From CAYVBJ01 sp964517005 (GTDB lineage Bacteria > Bacteroidota > Rhodothermia > Balneolales > Balneolaceae): DNA of 64,000 nucleotides. Where the stretch lies: positions 17,351 through 81,350 of the forward strand of contig CAZFAJ010000003.1 in the NCBI GenBank assembly GCA_964517005.1, given 5' to 3'. Shown here in pieces: positions 35,939 to 44,578 of this stretch. The translations under genes were made by a program, and so were the position numbers. The notes beneath the pieces are model-generated. The model had not been told where the DNA came from. It did no database searches and saw only the letters and a program-made list of their open reading frames with translations. How positions within the stretch are numbered: the stretch's first letter is position 1; each line of letters starts with the position of its first letter.

Positions 35939-37085
35939 TGTTCCGAACAGATTTATTTCGCTGCTGAATAAGCGAAAAGCAAAATCCAGATACAGGGAAT
36001 TGGTAAAGGTAGAACGCCTTTCCAATGAGGCTTCACTAAAGATTGGAGATCAGAGATATCTTGATTTCTGCAGCAATGATTATCTCGGTTTATCTGGTCA
36101 TCCCGATTTAAAGAAGAGAAGTGTCGAGTATGTAGAGAAGTATGGTACTTCATCTTCCGCCTCCCGCCTTGTTACCGGCTCTCTCGCTATTCATCATAAC
36201 CTGGAAAATCAGCTTTCAGAATTGTACGGAAGGGAAACGTTGATTTTCAACAGCGGCTACCAGGCAAATATAACCATAATACCTGCTTTGGCCGGACGGC
36301 AGGATATTATTCTTTCAGATAAAAAGTGTCATAATAGTATACTCCAGGGATGCCGGCTAAGTAATGCTCAACATATTCGTTACCAGCACAATAATATAGA
36401 TCATCTTGAAAAATTATTGATTAAATACAGAGATAAAAACAACGGTGAAACCTGGGTTGTAACAGAATCTGTTTTTAGTATGGACGGCGATCTTGCACCG
36501 CTTGAAAGGATCATTGAATTGTGCAGAAAACATGGTGCTAAACTTTACACAGATGATGCCCATTCTACCGGCTTGTATGGAGAAAAAGGTCTTGGTTTAG
36601 GTGCAGATTACGATGAGACAGATGTTTTAATAGCAACGTTTGGTAAAGCAGCCGGTGCGTTTGGTGCTGCAGCATTGGTAAATCAGGATTTAAAAAACTA
36701 TTTAATTAATTATTGCAGTGGATTTATCTACACAACAGCACTTCCTCCATCGGTTATAGGATCTGTTTCTGCTGCGTTTGAACTGATCCCGGAAATGTCT
36801 GAGGAGAGGAGTCGTATTTCTCAAAATTCAGAATTTCTGAGAACAAAGCTGCATGAATTGGGATATAATACACTGGAAAGCCGTTCACAGATTATACCAG
36901 TGCTTACAAGATCCGATAATAAAACTGTTCAGTTGTTTGAAAAGTTAAAACAGAACGGAATATATATTTCTGCGATACGACCGCCAACTGTACCAAAAGG
37001 TGAAAGCAGATTGCGGCTTACAGTAACGTGCCGGCATAAACCTGAAGATATTAATCACTTGCTGAAAATTTTAGAGAATGAATAA
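35925..37085 (+). CDS. bioF: 8-amino-7-oxononanoate synthase
   Basis: 386 residues from the GTG at 35925. That start fits the usual BioF length before the YLDFCSNDYLGLSGHP block; an ATG at 35877 in the same frame would extend it 16 residues into the preceding gene. Seen: SSSASRLVTGS, FNSGYQANI, VTESVFSMDGD, YTDDAHSTGLYG, and the PLP-lysine segment TFGKAAGAFG. It condenses pimeloyl-ACP (or -CoA) with alanine, the first step of the biotin bicycle. It overlaps the next gene by eight bases. Confidence 0.9.
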   Translation: MSLNDVPNRFISLLNKRKAKSRYRELVKVERLSNEASLKIGDQRYLDFCSNDYLGLSGHPDLKKRSVEYVEKYGTSSSASRLVTGSLAIHHNLENQLSELYGRETLIFNSGYQANITIIPALAGRQDIILSDKKCHNSILQGCRLSNAQHIRYQHNNIDHLEKLLIKYRDKNNGETWVVTESVFSMDGDLAPLERIIELCRKHGAKLYTDDAHSTGLYGEKGLGLGADYDETDVLIATFGKAAGAFGAAALVNQDLKNYLINYCSGFIYTTALPPSVIGSVSAAFELIPEMSEERSRISQNSEFLRTKLHELGYNTLESRSQIIPVLTRSDNKTVQLFEKLKQNGIYISAIRPPTVPKGESRLRLTVTCRHKPEDINHLLKILENE

Positions 37086-37779
37086 AACAGATGCACATAT
37101 AATCGCATACCACGGCTGGGGATTATCGTCTGATTTCTGGAGTAAATGGGAGAATATAATAAGTGACGAGGTTCGGTTTGATGCTTCTGACAGGGGATAC
37201 ACCGGTTCAGAAAAAATTGTTCGTTTTGACACTGGATCAGCGTCCAAGAGAATACTTTTTGTTCACTCTTTTGGCCTTCACTGGTGCCCGCATGATGTGT
37301 TATCTGATGCCGATCACCTTGTTATATTTGGCGGATTTCTGGATTTTCATCCCGAAAATGAGAAGAAAAAAAAGAGATCGCACTTCTTTATTCAACAAAT
37401 GCTTTCACGATTTGTGGATAAACCGCGGGAAGTGCTCCAAAAATTTTTAAAAAATGTTTTTTACCCTGCCGATCCTGATCAAAAGTTCCTGGTTAGTGAT
37501 ATTGATCATGATAAATTGCTCGCAGACCTCACCACGATTCAGCATGAAACACAGTCTGCTCAGATTTTACATGAAATACCGGAAATAACAATTTTGCATG
37601 GCGAAAAAGATAAAATTGTTCCCAATGAAAAAGCACGCAAACTTTACCACAATCTGAGATATCGTGCTCAGTATTTTGAATTGAAAAATGCAGGCCATGC
37701 TCTTCCTTATACACAGGCAGAGGCTTGCTATATGTTTTTAAAGCCATTTATTGAGCCCGAATTTTTTGTAAAAAATTAA
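37078..37779 (+). CDS. Alpha/beta hydrolase, candidate pimeloyl-ACP methyl ester esterase (BioH/BioG role)
   Basis: 233 residues between bioF and bioC. A short alpha/beta-hydrolase fold is suggested by YHGWGLSSDFW near the start. There is a nucleophile Ser64 in VHSFGLH, Asp178 in GEKDKIVP, and His207 in NAGHALPY, giving a full catalytic triad in the right order. The elbow is HSFG rather than the common G-x-S-x-G, and the HW and Cys residues after it recall BioG-type short esterases. BioC makes a methyl ester that must be cleaved before BioF, and this gene's place fits that job. It overlaps bioF by eight bases and lies nine bases before bioC. The family name is not settled from sequence. Confidence 0.7.
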   Translation: MNKTDAHIIAYHGWGLSSDFWSKWENIISDEVRFDASDRGYTGSEKIVRFDTGSASKRILFVHSFGLHWCPHDVLSDADHLVIFGGFLDFHPENEKKKKRSHFFIQQMLSRFVDKPREVLQKFLKNVFYPADPDQKFLVSDIDHDKLLADLTTIQHETQSAQILHEIPEITILHGEKDKIVPNEKARKLYHNLRYRAQYFELKNAGHALPYTQAEACYMFLKPFIEPEFFVKN

Positions 37780-37788
37780 ACGTACTCT

Positions 37789-38390
37789 TTGAAGAATATC
37801 GAAAAAAACAAAATAGAAACAGCATTCTCCGGTGCACCGGCATTCTATCACAAGAATGCGGATTTACAAAAGAAAACTGCAGCAAGACTTGCCCGTTCTG
37901 TTGAGCCCTGGAAATACTCTATTCCGAAGGGACAAGTTTTGGAAGTGGGAGCCGGGACGGGATTCTTTTCTGAACACCTGGCAAGGATATTTTCTGAAAG
38001 AGAGGTAGTTATTTCTGATTTATCTGAAAAGATGCTGTCAGCATGCAAAGAGAATATCGGCAGTTACGANNNNNNNNNNNNNNNNNNNNNNNNNNNNNNN
38101 NNNNNNNNNNNNNNNNNNNNNNNNNNNNNNNNNNNNNNNNNNNNNNNNNNNNNNNNNNNNNNNNNNNNNATCAGATAGATTTTTATGAGGATAATTATAT
38201 AGAAACTTATGATTCAGCAATCCAATTTTTCCGACATTTAAAAAAAATTGGTGTATCAACTTCCATGTATAATAAATCTCTGCCGGTGAGAGATTTTAAG
38301 AAACTGCTTGAGTACTGGGATCAGAAGTCTGAAGGGGTGATTAAAGTAACCTATCATCTTATTTTTCTCGCAATCAAAAAATCTGAATAA
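37789..38390 (+). CDS. bioC: Malonyl-ACP O-methyltransferase, interrupted by an assembly gap
   Basis: The 5' part (94 residues, from a TTG start at 37789) carries FSGAPAFYHKNADLQ and the SAM motif VLEVGAGTGFFSEHL, then SDLSEKMLSAC. The 3' part (about 74 residues, ending at 38390) has ETYDSAIQFFRHLKKIGV and VTYHLIFLAI, the family's C-terminal block. The two parts are in different frames only because 100 N of arbitrary length lie between them. Compared with BioC of about 250 residues, about 80-90 residues are missing, so the true gap is nearer 250 bases than 100. It methylates malonyl-ACP to start pimeloyl synthesis. Confidence 0.82.
38070..38169. other. Assembly gap of 100 N inside bioC
   Basis: Exactly 100 N, the conventional placeholder for a gap of unknown size. 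It removes the middle of bioC; sequence on both sides is normal and collinear. Confidence 0.98.
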
Positions 38391-38400
38391 AATTTATACT

Positions 38401-39021
38401 ATGGATTTTCCGGAGAAATTATTTGTAACTGGTACTGATACGGATATAGGAAAAACGATTGTCTCTTCCGTGCTTGTAAAAGGCCTGAATGCCGGATATT
38501 GGAAACCTGTTCAGGCCGGGATTGAACCATGCACTGATACAGAATATGTTAAGCGGCTAACCGGTTTAAATGACAGATATTTTTATCGCGAAAGCTATAA
38601 ATTAAAAACTCCAATGAGTCCTCACGCTTCAGCCAAGATTGACGGGGTGAAAATCGACTTGGGGAATATCAAAATTCCTGATTTTTCGCAAAACCAACTG
38701 ATTATAGAGGGAGCCGGCGGCTTAATCGTGCCTTTAAATGAATCAAAAATGATCATTGATCTTATTAAATACCTTGATATCCCGGTCTTGGTGGTTGCCA
38801 AATCGGGACTTGGAACACTTAATCACACACTTTTAAGCCTGATGGCTCTTCGCAGTTACAATATTTCAATCTTTGGTGTTGTTATGAATGGTGAATTTCA
38901 CTCTTCGAATAAAGAAGCTATCAGGAAGTATGGTGATATAGAAAATATCTATCAACTTCCTCCATTGAAAAATTTAAATCCCGCTGAGCTTTCTTCAGCA
39001 TTTAATCATACCTTCAGCTAA
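38401..39021 (+). CDS. bioD: Dethiobiotin synthetase
   Basis: 206 residues. The P-loop is GTDTDIGKT (residues 11-19), with YWKPVQAG, TPMSPHASA and IEGAGGLIVPL typical of BioD. It carboxylates diaminopelargonic acid with ATP to close the first ring. It starts ten bases after bioC, and its TAA is directly followed by the bioA ATG. Confidence 0.93.
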   Translation: MDFPEKLFVTGTDTDIGKTIVSSVLVKGLNAGYWKPVQAGIEPCTDTEYVKRLTGLNDRYFYRESYKLKTPMSPHASAKIDGVKIDLGNIKIPDFSQNQLIIEGAGGLIVPLNESKMIIDLIKYLDIPVLVVAKSGLGTLNHTLLSLMALRSYNISIFGVVMNGEFHSSNKEAIRKYGDIENIYQLPPLKNLNPAELSSAFNHTFS

Positions 39022-40314
39022 ATGCATCCAAATGTCTGGCATCCCTTTACAATATTAAAAGACAGTTTACAACCTCTGAAAGTTGTGTCGGGCAAAGGCA
39101 TATGGCTCGAACTTGAAGACGGGCAACGAGTTGTTGATTGCATTTCGAGCTGGTGGGTAAACCTGCACGGACACTCTCACCCGGTAATTGTTGAAGCAAT
39201 TAAAAAACAGGCAGAAACACTTGAGCATGTTATTTTTGCCAATTTTACCCATGAACCGGCTGAACAGCTTGCAGAGAAGTTAACTCAAAAACTACCCGGA
39301 GCCCTTAATAAAGTTTTTTATTCGGATAACGGGTCTACTGCTGTTGAAGTGGCTCTGAAAATTGCCTGGCAATATTGGGAGAACAGGGGACAGAAAAGAA
39401 AGAAATTTATAGCATTTGAAGGTTCTTATCATGGAGATACATTCGGGGCGATGTCTGTCGGGTCGCGGTCCGTGTTTTCACATGTATTCAGTAATCTGCT
39501 GTTTGATGTTGAGTATGTTCCGTATCCTGAAAACTGGATGGGAAGTAAAACTGCAAACGAGAGAGAGAATTATGTAATTGAGCTTCTGGAGACAAAAATG
39601 TTAAGGAACCCCGAAGATTACGCAGGGATCATAATAGAACCGCTTGTACAGGGTGCCGGTGGAATGCGTATGTGCCGACCCGAATTTTTGCAAAAATTGA
39701 AAAAAGTAAGCAGAAAATTTCCAGCTCTTCTGATTTATGATGAAGTAATGACCGGGTTTGGAAGAACAGGAGATTTATTTGCTTCTACAAAGTCAGGTAC
39801 AGAACCTGATATAATCTGTCTTTCGAAGGGAATCACGGGCGGATTTTTGCCATTTGCAGCAACAGTTTGCAGCGACCGGGTCTATGAAACCTTCTACTCC
39901 GAAGATCCTCTAAAAACATTCTGGCATGGTCACAGTTACACAGCTAATCCTATCGGTTGCGCAGCTGCACTGGCTTCTCTGGAGCTTCTTATTTATAACC
40001 GGGAGAAGTTTGAAACAATGCAGCAAAAGCATGAATCACTGATGTTATCGCTGGCTACTATGGACCGGATCGACAAAATAAGGGTAACGGGTACGATCGC
40101 GGCTTTTACAGTTAAAAACAATTCGGAAAGCGGTTACTTTAACAAGATTGGAAATGCCGTAAAAAAAGAGTGTATCAAATACGGAATTTTGATACGACCA
40201 CTCGGGGATGTCATATACCTGATGCCGCCTTACTGCATTACGGACGAAGAGTTAAAAATGGTTTATGAAAAACTCGGAAAATTGCTGGAATCACAATTCA
40301 AAGAGTTTGCCTGA
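39022..40314 (+). CDS. bioA: Adenosylmethionine-8-amino-7-oxononanoate aminotransferase
   Basis: 430 residues, class III aminotransferase. VWHPFTILKD at the start, SSWWVNLHGHSHP, FEGSYHGDTFGAMSVG, IYDEVMTGFGRTG and the PLP lysine in LSKGITGGFLP are BioA blocks; FWHGHSYTANPIGCAAA follows. It uses S-adenosylmethionine as amino donor to make 7,8-diaminopelargonate. It follows bioD with no gap and ends the bioF-bioH-type-bioC-bioD-bioA run. The lipoprotein gene faces it 47 bases away. Confidence 0.95.
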   Translation: MHPNVWHPFTILKDSLQPLKVVSGKGIWLELEDGQRVVDCISSWWVNLHGHSHPVIVEAIKKQAETLEHVIFANFTHEPAEQLAEKLTQKLPGALNKVFYSDNGSTAVEVALKIAWQYWENRGQKRKKFIAFEGSYHGDTFGAMSVGSRSVFSHVFSNLLFDVEYVPYPENWMGSKTANERENYVIELLETKMLRNPEDYAGIIIEPLVQGAGGMRMCRPEFLQKLKKVSRKFPALLIYDEVMTGFGRTGDLFASTKSGTEPDIICLSKGITGGFLPFAATVCSDRVYETFYSEDPLKTFWHGHSYTANPIGCAAALASLELLIYNREKFETMQQKHESLMLSLATMDRIDKIRVTGTIAAFTVKNNSESGYFNKIGNAVKKECIKYGILIRPLGDVIYLMPPYCITDEELKMVYEKLGKLLESQFKEFA

Positions 40315-40361
40315 TTTTTTCGGTTAACACAAATGTATGCCCTTAACAGAGCAAGATTTGT

Positions 40362-41087
40362 TTATACAGATTCAACAAATATATTAATCAGGGAGTAATA
40401 AATTGACGTTCTGCCTTCAAATCCGGAATCTGTACCGAAGAAAAACCAAATGCGTCCGTTTTCATCGGCAGTTACTTCAATTGCATCTTCTTCAGCCATT
40501 TGAAGGTCTTTAAACTCCCACTCATCAGCGTTTTCGTCTGAACAGTCTCTGGAATTAGCAATATTTCCGAGTAATACAGCATTTTCTCCTCCTTGTGACT
40601 GGTTTCCTTTATCCACATTTAAGCGAAGAATTTCCCGATTTCCTTCTTCTAACACCGGCAGAGGTTCAATTACAGAAGTTCCCGCTTTTAGAAAAACAGA
40701 TTCACCGGGAGCACCTCCCGCTCCTACACAATTTTGAGGGACATTTGTTGCGATTCTTATCTGATAGCGAATTTTTACTTCTTGCCCGGATGACAAGCCT
40801 GTAAACTGTTGTTTAAAAAACATAAAAAGATCATCACTTAAGTTTACGCCTGAAATAAAGAGGGCATTCTGAGTGGTGTCGAGCGGTTCCGGAAGGGGAA
40901 GGAAATCGACCTCCAGGTCAAAGTTTTCCCTGCTATCTGGTGGCAGTTCTGCGAACTCACCGGTCCAGCCTTGGGGACTTTCAAAAAAATCGAAAGTTAA
41001 ACGCGTGGTAAATGTACTATCTGTATCTGTTCCGCAACCGGAGACCAGGAGTACAAATAGTATTGGGAAGATTGTGTAGCTCTTCAT
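40362..41087 (-). CDS. Lipoprotein of unknown function between bioA and bioB
   Basis: 241 residues with a clean lipoprotein signal (lipobox LVSGC, Cys18). The mature chain is acidic and beta-rich: FDFFESPQGWTGEFAELP, ALFISGVNLSDDLFMFF, and a C-terminal WFFFGTDSGFEGRTSIYY stretch that looks like a jelly-roll/carbohydrate-binding fold. Two cysteines (NCVGAG, RDCSDEN) may form a disulphide. I recognise no family. It runs convergent to bioA and lies 136 bases downstream of bioB on the same strand, with no evident link to biotin. Confidence 0.6.
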   Translation of the reverse strand: MKSYTIFPILFVLLVSGCGTDTDSTFTTRLTFDFFESPQGWTGEFAELPPDSRENFDLEVDFLPLPEPLDTTQNALFISGVNLSDDLFMFFKQQFTGLSSGQEVKIRYQIRIATNVPQNCVGAGGAPGESVFLKAGTSVIEPLPVLEEGNREILRLNVDKGNQSQGGENAVLLGNIANSRDCSDENADEWEFKDLQMAEEDAIEVTADENGRIWFFFGTDSGFEGRTSIYYSLINIFVESV

Positions 41088-41223
41088 AAATGTACCTGAC
41101 GTTGAAATCGGGGTTGCTGTGAGTTTATATAAAACAGCTTCTAAAGGTTCAGCGTTTATACTTAATGATACACAGGAATTTTTTATCTCTATCTATAATC
41201 GAAGATTCATCAACTGCCGGAAA

Positions 41224-42222
41224 CTATTTTAGTGCAGCAGCCGGAAGATGCTCTTTTTTAGCGTTTTTGAAAGATTCTCTTGGTTTTAGGCCTAAAATTT
41301 TAAACATCTGCATATCTTCTCCCAAATCGTTGTTGCATGTCGTCAGGAGTTTTTCGCCTGTAAAAATTGAATTTGCACCGGCCATAAAACAGTGAGCTTG
41401 TTGTTCCATGCTCATATTCACACGTCCGGCAGACAGGCGAACCATAGATTTTGGCATTGTAATTCTGGCAGTTGCAATCATACGGGCCATATCATACCAG
41501 GGTACTTCGGGCTGATTTTCCATCGGCGTGCCTTCTACTGCGATTAAGGCATTAATTGGTACGGATTCGGGATGTTCGGGCATGGTTGCTAAATTGTGAA
41601 TTAGCTCAATACGATCCTGATCGGTTTCTCCCATGCCAATGATCCCGCCACAACAGACAGATATATTATTATTCCGAACCTTTTTAAGTGTATCAAGCCG
41701 GTCCTGATATGTTCTGGTAGTTATAATACGGTTATAAAAATCTTCACTGCTGTCGAGGTTGTGATTGTAAGCATACAGCCCGGCCTCTTTCAGTTTCTGA
41801 GCCTGCTCATCGTTCAGCATGCCCAGGGTGCAGCAGACCTCCATATCCATAGATGTGATTTCACTGACCATTTCAATAACTTTTTCAAAATCTTTATTCT
41901 TTCGGGCATTTTTCCAGGCAGCTCCCATACAAAATCGGGTGCTTCCGGCATTTTTTGCTTTTTGTGCAGATGACAAAATCGTCTCTTTATCAAGCATCTT
42001 TTCGGCATCAACTTCTGTCGTATAATGAGCAGATTGCGGGCAGTAGGAGCAATCTTCAGAACATCCCCCGGTTTTGATGGATAAGAGAGTACAAACCTGA
42101 ACTTCACCCGTTTCGTGATACTGCCGGTGAATGGTTGCCGCCCTATAAATAAGTTCAAGCAGTGGAGTGTTATAAATTTCTTTTATATCCTGCAGAGTCC
42201 AGTTATTTTTTAGATCGGTCAT
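41224..42222 (-). CDS. bioB: Biotin synthase
   Basis: 332 residues, radical-SAM enzyme. The [4Fe-4S] cysteines are Cys54, Cys58 and Cys61 (CSEDCSYCPQS). EVCCTLGM, the YNHNLDSS block and SVCCGGIIGMGET supply the [2Fe-2S] ligands, and LSAGRVNM the Arg. It inserts sulphur into dethiobiotin. It is on the opposite strand from bioF-D-A with a lipoprotein gene between, so it needs its own promoter; that lies in the 253-base gap shared with the divergent hydrolase. No certain BirA operator is seen. Confidence 0.97.
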   Translation of the reverse strand: MTDLKNNWTLQDIKEIYNTPLLELIYRAATIHRQYHETGEVQVCTLLSIKTGGCSEDCSYCPQSAHYTTEVDAEKMLDKETILSSAQKAKNAGSTRFCMGAAWKNARKNKDFEKVIEMVSEITSMDMEVCCTLGMLNDEQAQKLKEAGLYAYNHNLDSSEDFYNRIITTRTYQDRLDTLKKVRNNNISVCCGGIIGMGETDQDRIELIHNLATMPEHPESVPINALIAVEGTPMENQPEVPWYDMARMIATARITMPKSMVRLSAGRVNMSMEQQAHCFMAGANSIFTGEKLLTTCNNDLGEDMQMFKILGLKPRESFKNAKKEHLPAAALK

Positions 42223-42475
42223 TTTTTGTTTTAATTCGTGGGTTTTACCAGTTAAGATAACTTCAAAGAAATATATGGTTTAAAAATCAGTTACTTTATA
42301 TTGACAAAATGAATCATCAGAAGTTGTAAAACTTAAAAAAGAAGATTCATATTTGATAGTTTTACATTTTTGAAACTTAAAGAAGTATCGAGGAAAAAAT
42401 AGCAGAATGCAACCAAAAAATCTTAACTAATCTCTGTAATTTCGTGAGCCCGGCTGTCATCTAAAAAATTAATTT

Positions 42476-43186
42476 ATGTCCGAAGTTCTAATTTCAGGTA
42501 AACACTCCTTTAAAACGGAAGTACCTTTCAAGATTATCGAAACAGGAAGAAAAGAACCAAAACCTCTGATTCTTTATCTGCACGGGTTTAATCAAAATAT
42601 TGAACAATTTGAAACTGATTGCATGAGTCTTACAAAAGGACTGATGGCTTACCATCTTTTTATACAGGGTCCATACCCGATTTATGATCGGTCAAGAACA
42701 AAAAATGTATCTGAGTGGGGCAGGGCATGGTACTTGTATGATGGAAATCGCGGACAGTTCATTAAATCACTTGAAATAACTTCACAATTTTTACAAGAAA
42801 TAGTAGACCAATTGCTCCCTCATATTGAAGTTACCAGAATGGGAGTTGTCGGATATTCAATGGGCGGATATCTTGCCGGTTATTTCTCTTTCACACGCTG
42901 GAAGCATGTAAATGAGCTTGTTGGAATAGGGTGCAGGCTAAAAACGGAAGTTTTAAATGGTAACTGGAATAACCTCGGGCATATGCATATAGTAGCCATA
43001 CATGGAAAAGATGATACCTCAGTGAGCGGAGAAAATCAGATCAGGGAGATCGAAGCTCTGAAAAATCACGGTATTGATGCAGAAATTATGACTCTGGATG
43101 AAGGACATAAATTAACAGATTCGTATATTGAACAGGTTCTAAGGTGGTTCAGCCAAAAAGGCTATAAAAAAACAGATAAAAAGTAG
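42476..43186 (+). CDS. Alpha/beta hydrolase (carboxylesterase/phospholipase-like)
   Basis: 236 residues. The oxyanion HG motif is LYLHGFNQN (about 34-42), the nucleophile elbow is GYSMGG (Ser128), with Asp in IHGKDDTSVSG and His in DEGHKLTD, so the triad is complete. The layout resembles the phospholipase/carboxylesterase (YpfH-like) group of small esterases. No signal peptide is seen, so it is cytoplasmic. Substrate unknown. It is divergent from bioB; a role as the biotin-pathway esterase is possible, but the gene at 37078 is the better candidate. Confidence 0.72.
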   Translation: MSEVLISGKHSFKTEVPFKIIETGRKEPKPLILYLHGFNQNIEQFETDCMSLTKGLMAYHLFIQGPYPIYDRSRTKNVSEWGRAWYLYDGNRGQFIKSLEITSQFLQEIVDQLLPHIEVTRMGVVGYSMGGYLAGYFSFTRWKHVNELVGIGCRLKTEVLNGNWNNLGHMHIVAIHGKDDTSVSGENQIREIEALKNHGIDAEIMTLDEGHKLTDSYIEQVLRWFSQKGYKKTDKK

Positions 43187-43254
43187 GATTTATATAAAAT
43201 TTTTCTAATTTTCCAACCTGTTAAACCCGACGGCAACTAAATATAATTTAAATT

Positions 43255-43962
43255 ATGACTGAAACTGCTATTAGTAGCACTCCAATGGAAATACTTGTTA
43301 TCGAAGATGACCCTACTGTCAGGACGTTGGTAAAAGCAATTCTTGAACACAACGGTAATAATGTATCGATAGCTGAAACAGCAACAGAAGGTGAGAGTTT
43401 GGCACTTGGGAATGACTATGATATGATAATTCTTGATTTGCGTCTGCCGGATGGATCCGGGTATGATGTATGTTCGAATATCAGGGATAAAGAGATTAAA
43501 ACCCCGATTTTATTTCTATCTGCCGAACACGAAACAGATGTTAAAATCAAATGTCTCAAGGTTGGGGCTGATGATTATCTGACCAAGCCTTTTAACAGTG
43601 AAGAGCTCATTGCAAGGATTGAGGCAATTTCCCGCAGAAGTTCAGCCAAGGGAGCAGAGAAAGAGATTAGCTGCAAAGAATTAACGGTAGATATCATTTC
43701 CCGTGAAATGATTATTAATGAAAACCGTATTCCTCTCACAAATAACGAATTTAATTTACTCGTCTATTTGATGAAGAATAAAAACAGAATTATCTCTCAG
43801 GAAGAGCTTGCTCAAAAAGTTTGGAATATCCATTTTGATACCCAAACGAATTACATCAATGTTTACATCAGTTATCTTCGTAAAAAGATCAGAGAAAATT
43901 CTGAAGAAGATTATATCGAGACAGTTCGGAAAAAGGGATTTATTTTTCAGTGTGACGAATAA
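43255..43962 (+). CDS. OmpR/PhoB-family response regulator
   Basis: 235 residues: a receiver domain (about 10-125) with phospho-acceptor Asp61 (IILDLRLPDG), Ser89 and Lys111 (LTKPF), then a winged-helix DNA-binding domain (about 135-235). The latter ends with NYINVYISYLRKKIREN, DYIETVRKKGFIF. It should be activated by a histidine kinase, but none is encoded beside it, so it is an orphan here. The 68 bases upstream are AT-rich with no clear operator. Confidence 0.88.
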   Translation: MTETAISSTPMEILVIEDDPTVRTLVKAILEHNGNNVSIAETATEGESLALGNDYDMIILDLRLPDGSGYDVCSNIRDKEIKTPILFLSAEHETDVKIKCLKVGADDYLTKPFNSEELIARIEAISRRSSAKGAEKEISCKELTVDIISREMIINENRIPLTNNEFNLLVYLMKNKNRIISQEELAQKVWNIHFDTQTNYINVYISYLRKKIRENSEEDYIETVRKKGFIFQCDE

Positions 43963-44034
43963 CCTGGCCTGAAAAATTTTCAATAGATACAAACTAAACA
44001 GATTCTTTCGGAAAAAATGATAATTTTGGTGATA

Positions 44035-44472
44035 TCATCCGGGATATCCGCCTGAGATATATCCTCTGAGTGAGCTGATTTCCATTTCCTGTTTGTCAAT
44101 AATTGATTTCACCACGTCTCCTATTGAAATAACGCCAACAACTTTTTCGTCATTCAAAACAGGCAAATGACGGATTTTCTTTTCGGTCATCATCATCATA
44201 CAATAATTGACCGTATCCTTTGGATCAACACAGTGTAATTGATCGGTCATAATTTTCCGAACATCTGTTGTTTTGGATTTTCTTCCTTTCAAAATTACTT
44301 TATTTCTGTAATCTCGTTCAGAAATGATACCTCTCAACTGATCATCCTGCATAACAAGAAGTGCTCCGATATTAAGATCCGCCATTTTAGCAATTGCGTT
44401 ATATACGGTTTCGTCAGGTTCAACCGAATATATTTCTCTTCCTTTCTGTTTTAAAATGTCTTGTACCAGCAT
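44035..44472 (-). CDS. CBS-domain pair protein
   Basis: 145 residues from the ATG at 44472, chosen because a strong ribosome-binding site (AAGGAG, 44482-44477) precedes it; a longer frame from 44526 lacks one. It holds two CBS motifs (about 10-60 and 75-130) with AIAKMADLNIGALLVM, ISERDYRNKVILKGRK and IRHLPVLNDEKVVGVISIGDVVK. Such stand-alone pairs usually bind adenosine nucleotides and regulate other proteins. Partner unknown; no enzyme is fused. The tail is short and glycine-rich. Confidence 0.82.
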   Translation of the reverse strand: MLVQDILKQKGREIYSVEPDETVYNAIAKMADLNIGALLVMQDDQLRGIISERDYRNKVILKGRKSKTTDVRKIMTDQLHCVDPKDTVNYCMMMMTEKKIRHLPVLNDEKVVGVISIGDVVKSIIDKQEMEISSLRGYISGGYPG

Positions 44473-44578
44473 ATTTCTCCTTGTTTTTATTGTAGACCTA
44501 TCTTCAATAAAAACAATTTTCTGCAATATGCAATACTATTCGTAAATTTATTTTTGTAAAAACTGGTACATAAATAAC

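Noticed and set aside
37789..38390. bioC as a frameshifted pseudogene
   Set aside because: The change of frame falls inside a 100-N gap of unknown length, so it is an assembly artefact and not evidence of decay.
40322..40340. GGTTAACACAAA-like half-site near the end of bioA, resembling a BirA operator
   Set aside because: Only one half-site, placed downstream of bioA rather than before bioF or bioB, and without the spaced partner.
42251..42261. GTTAAGATAAC, a short palindrome upstream of bioB
   Set aside because: Arms of four bases are expected by chance and it matches no known biotin regulator site.
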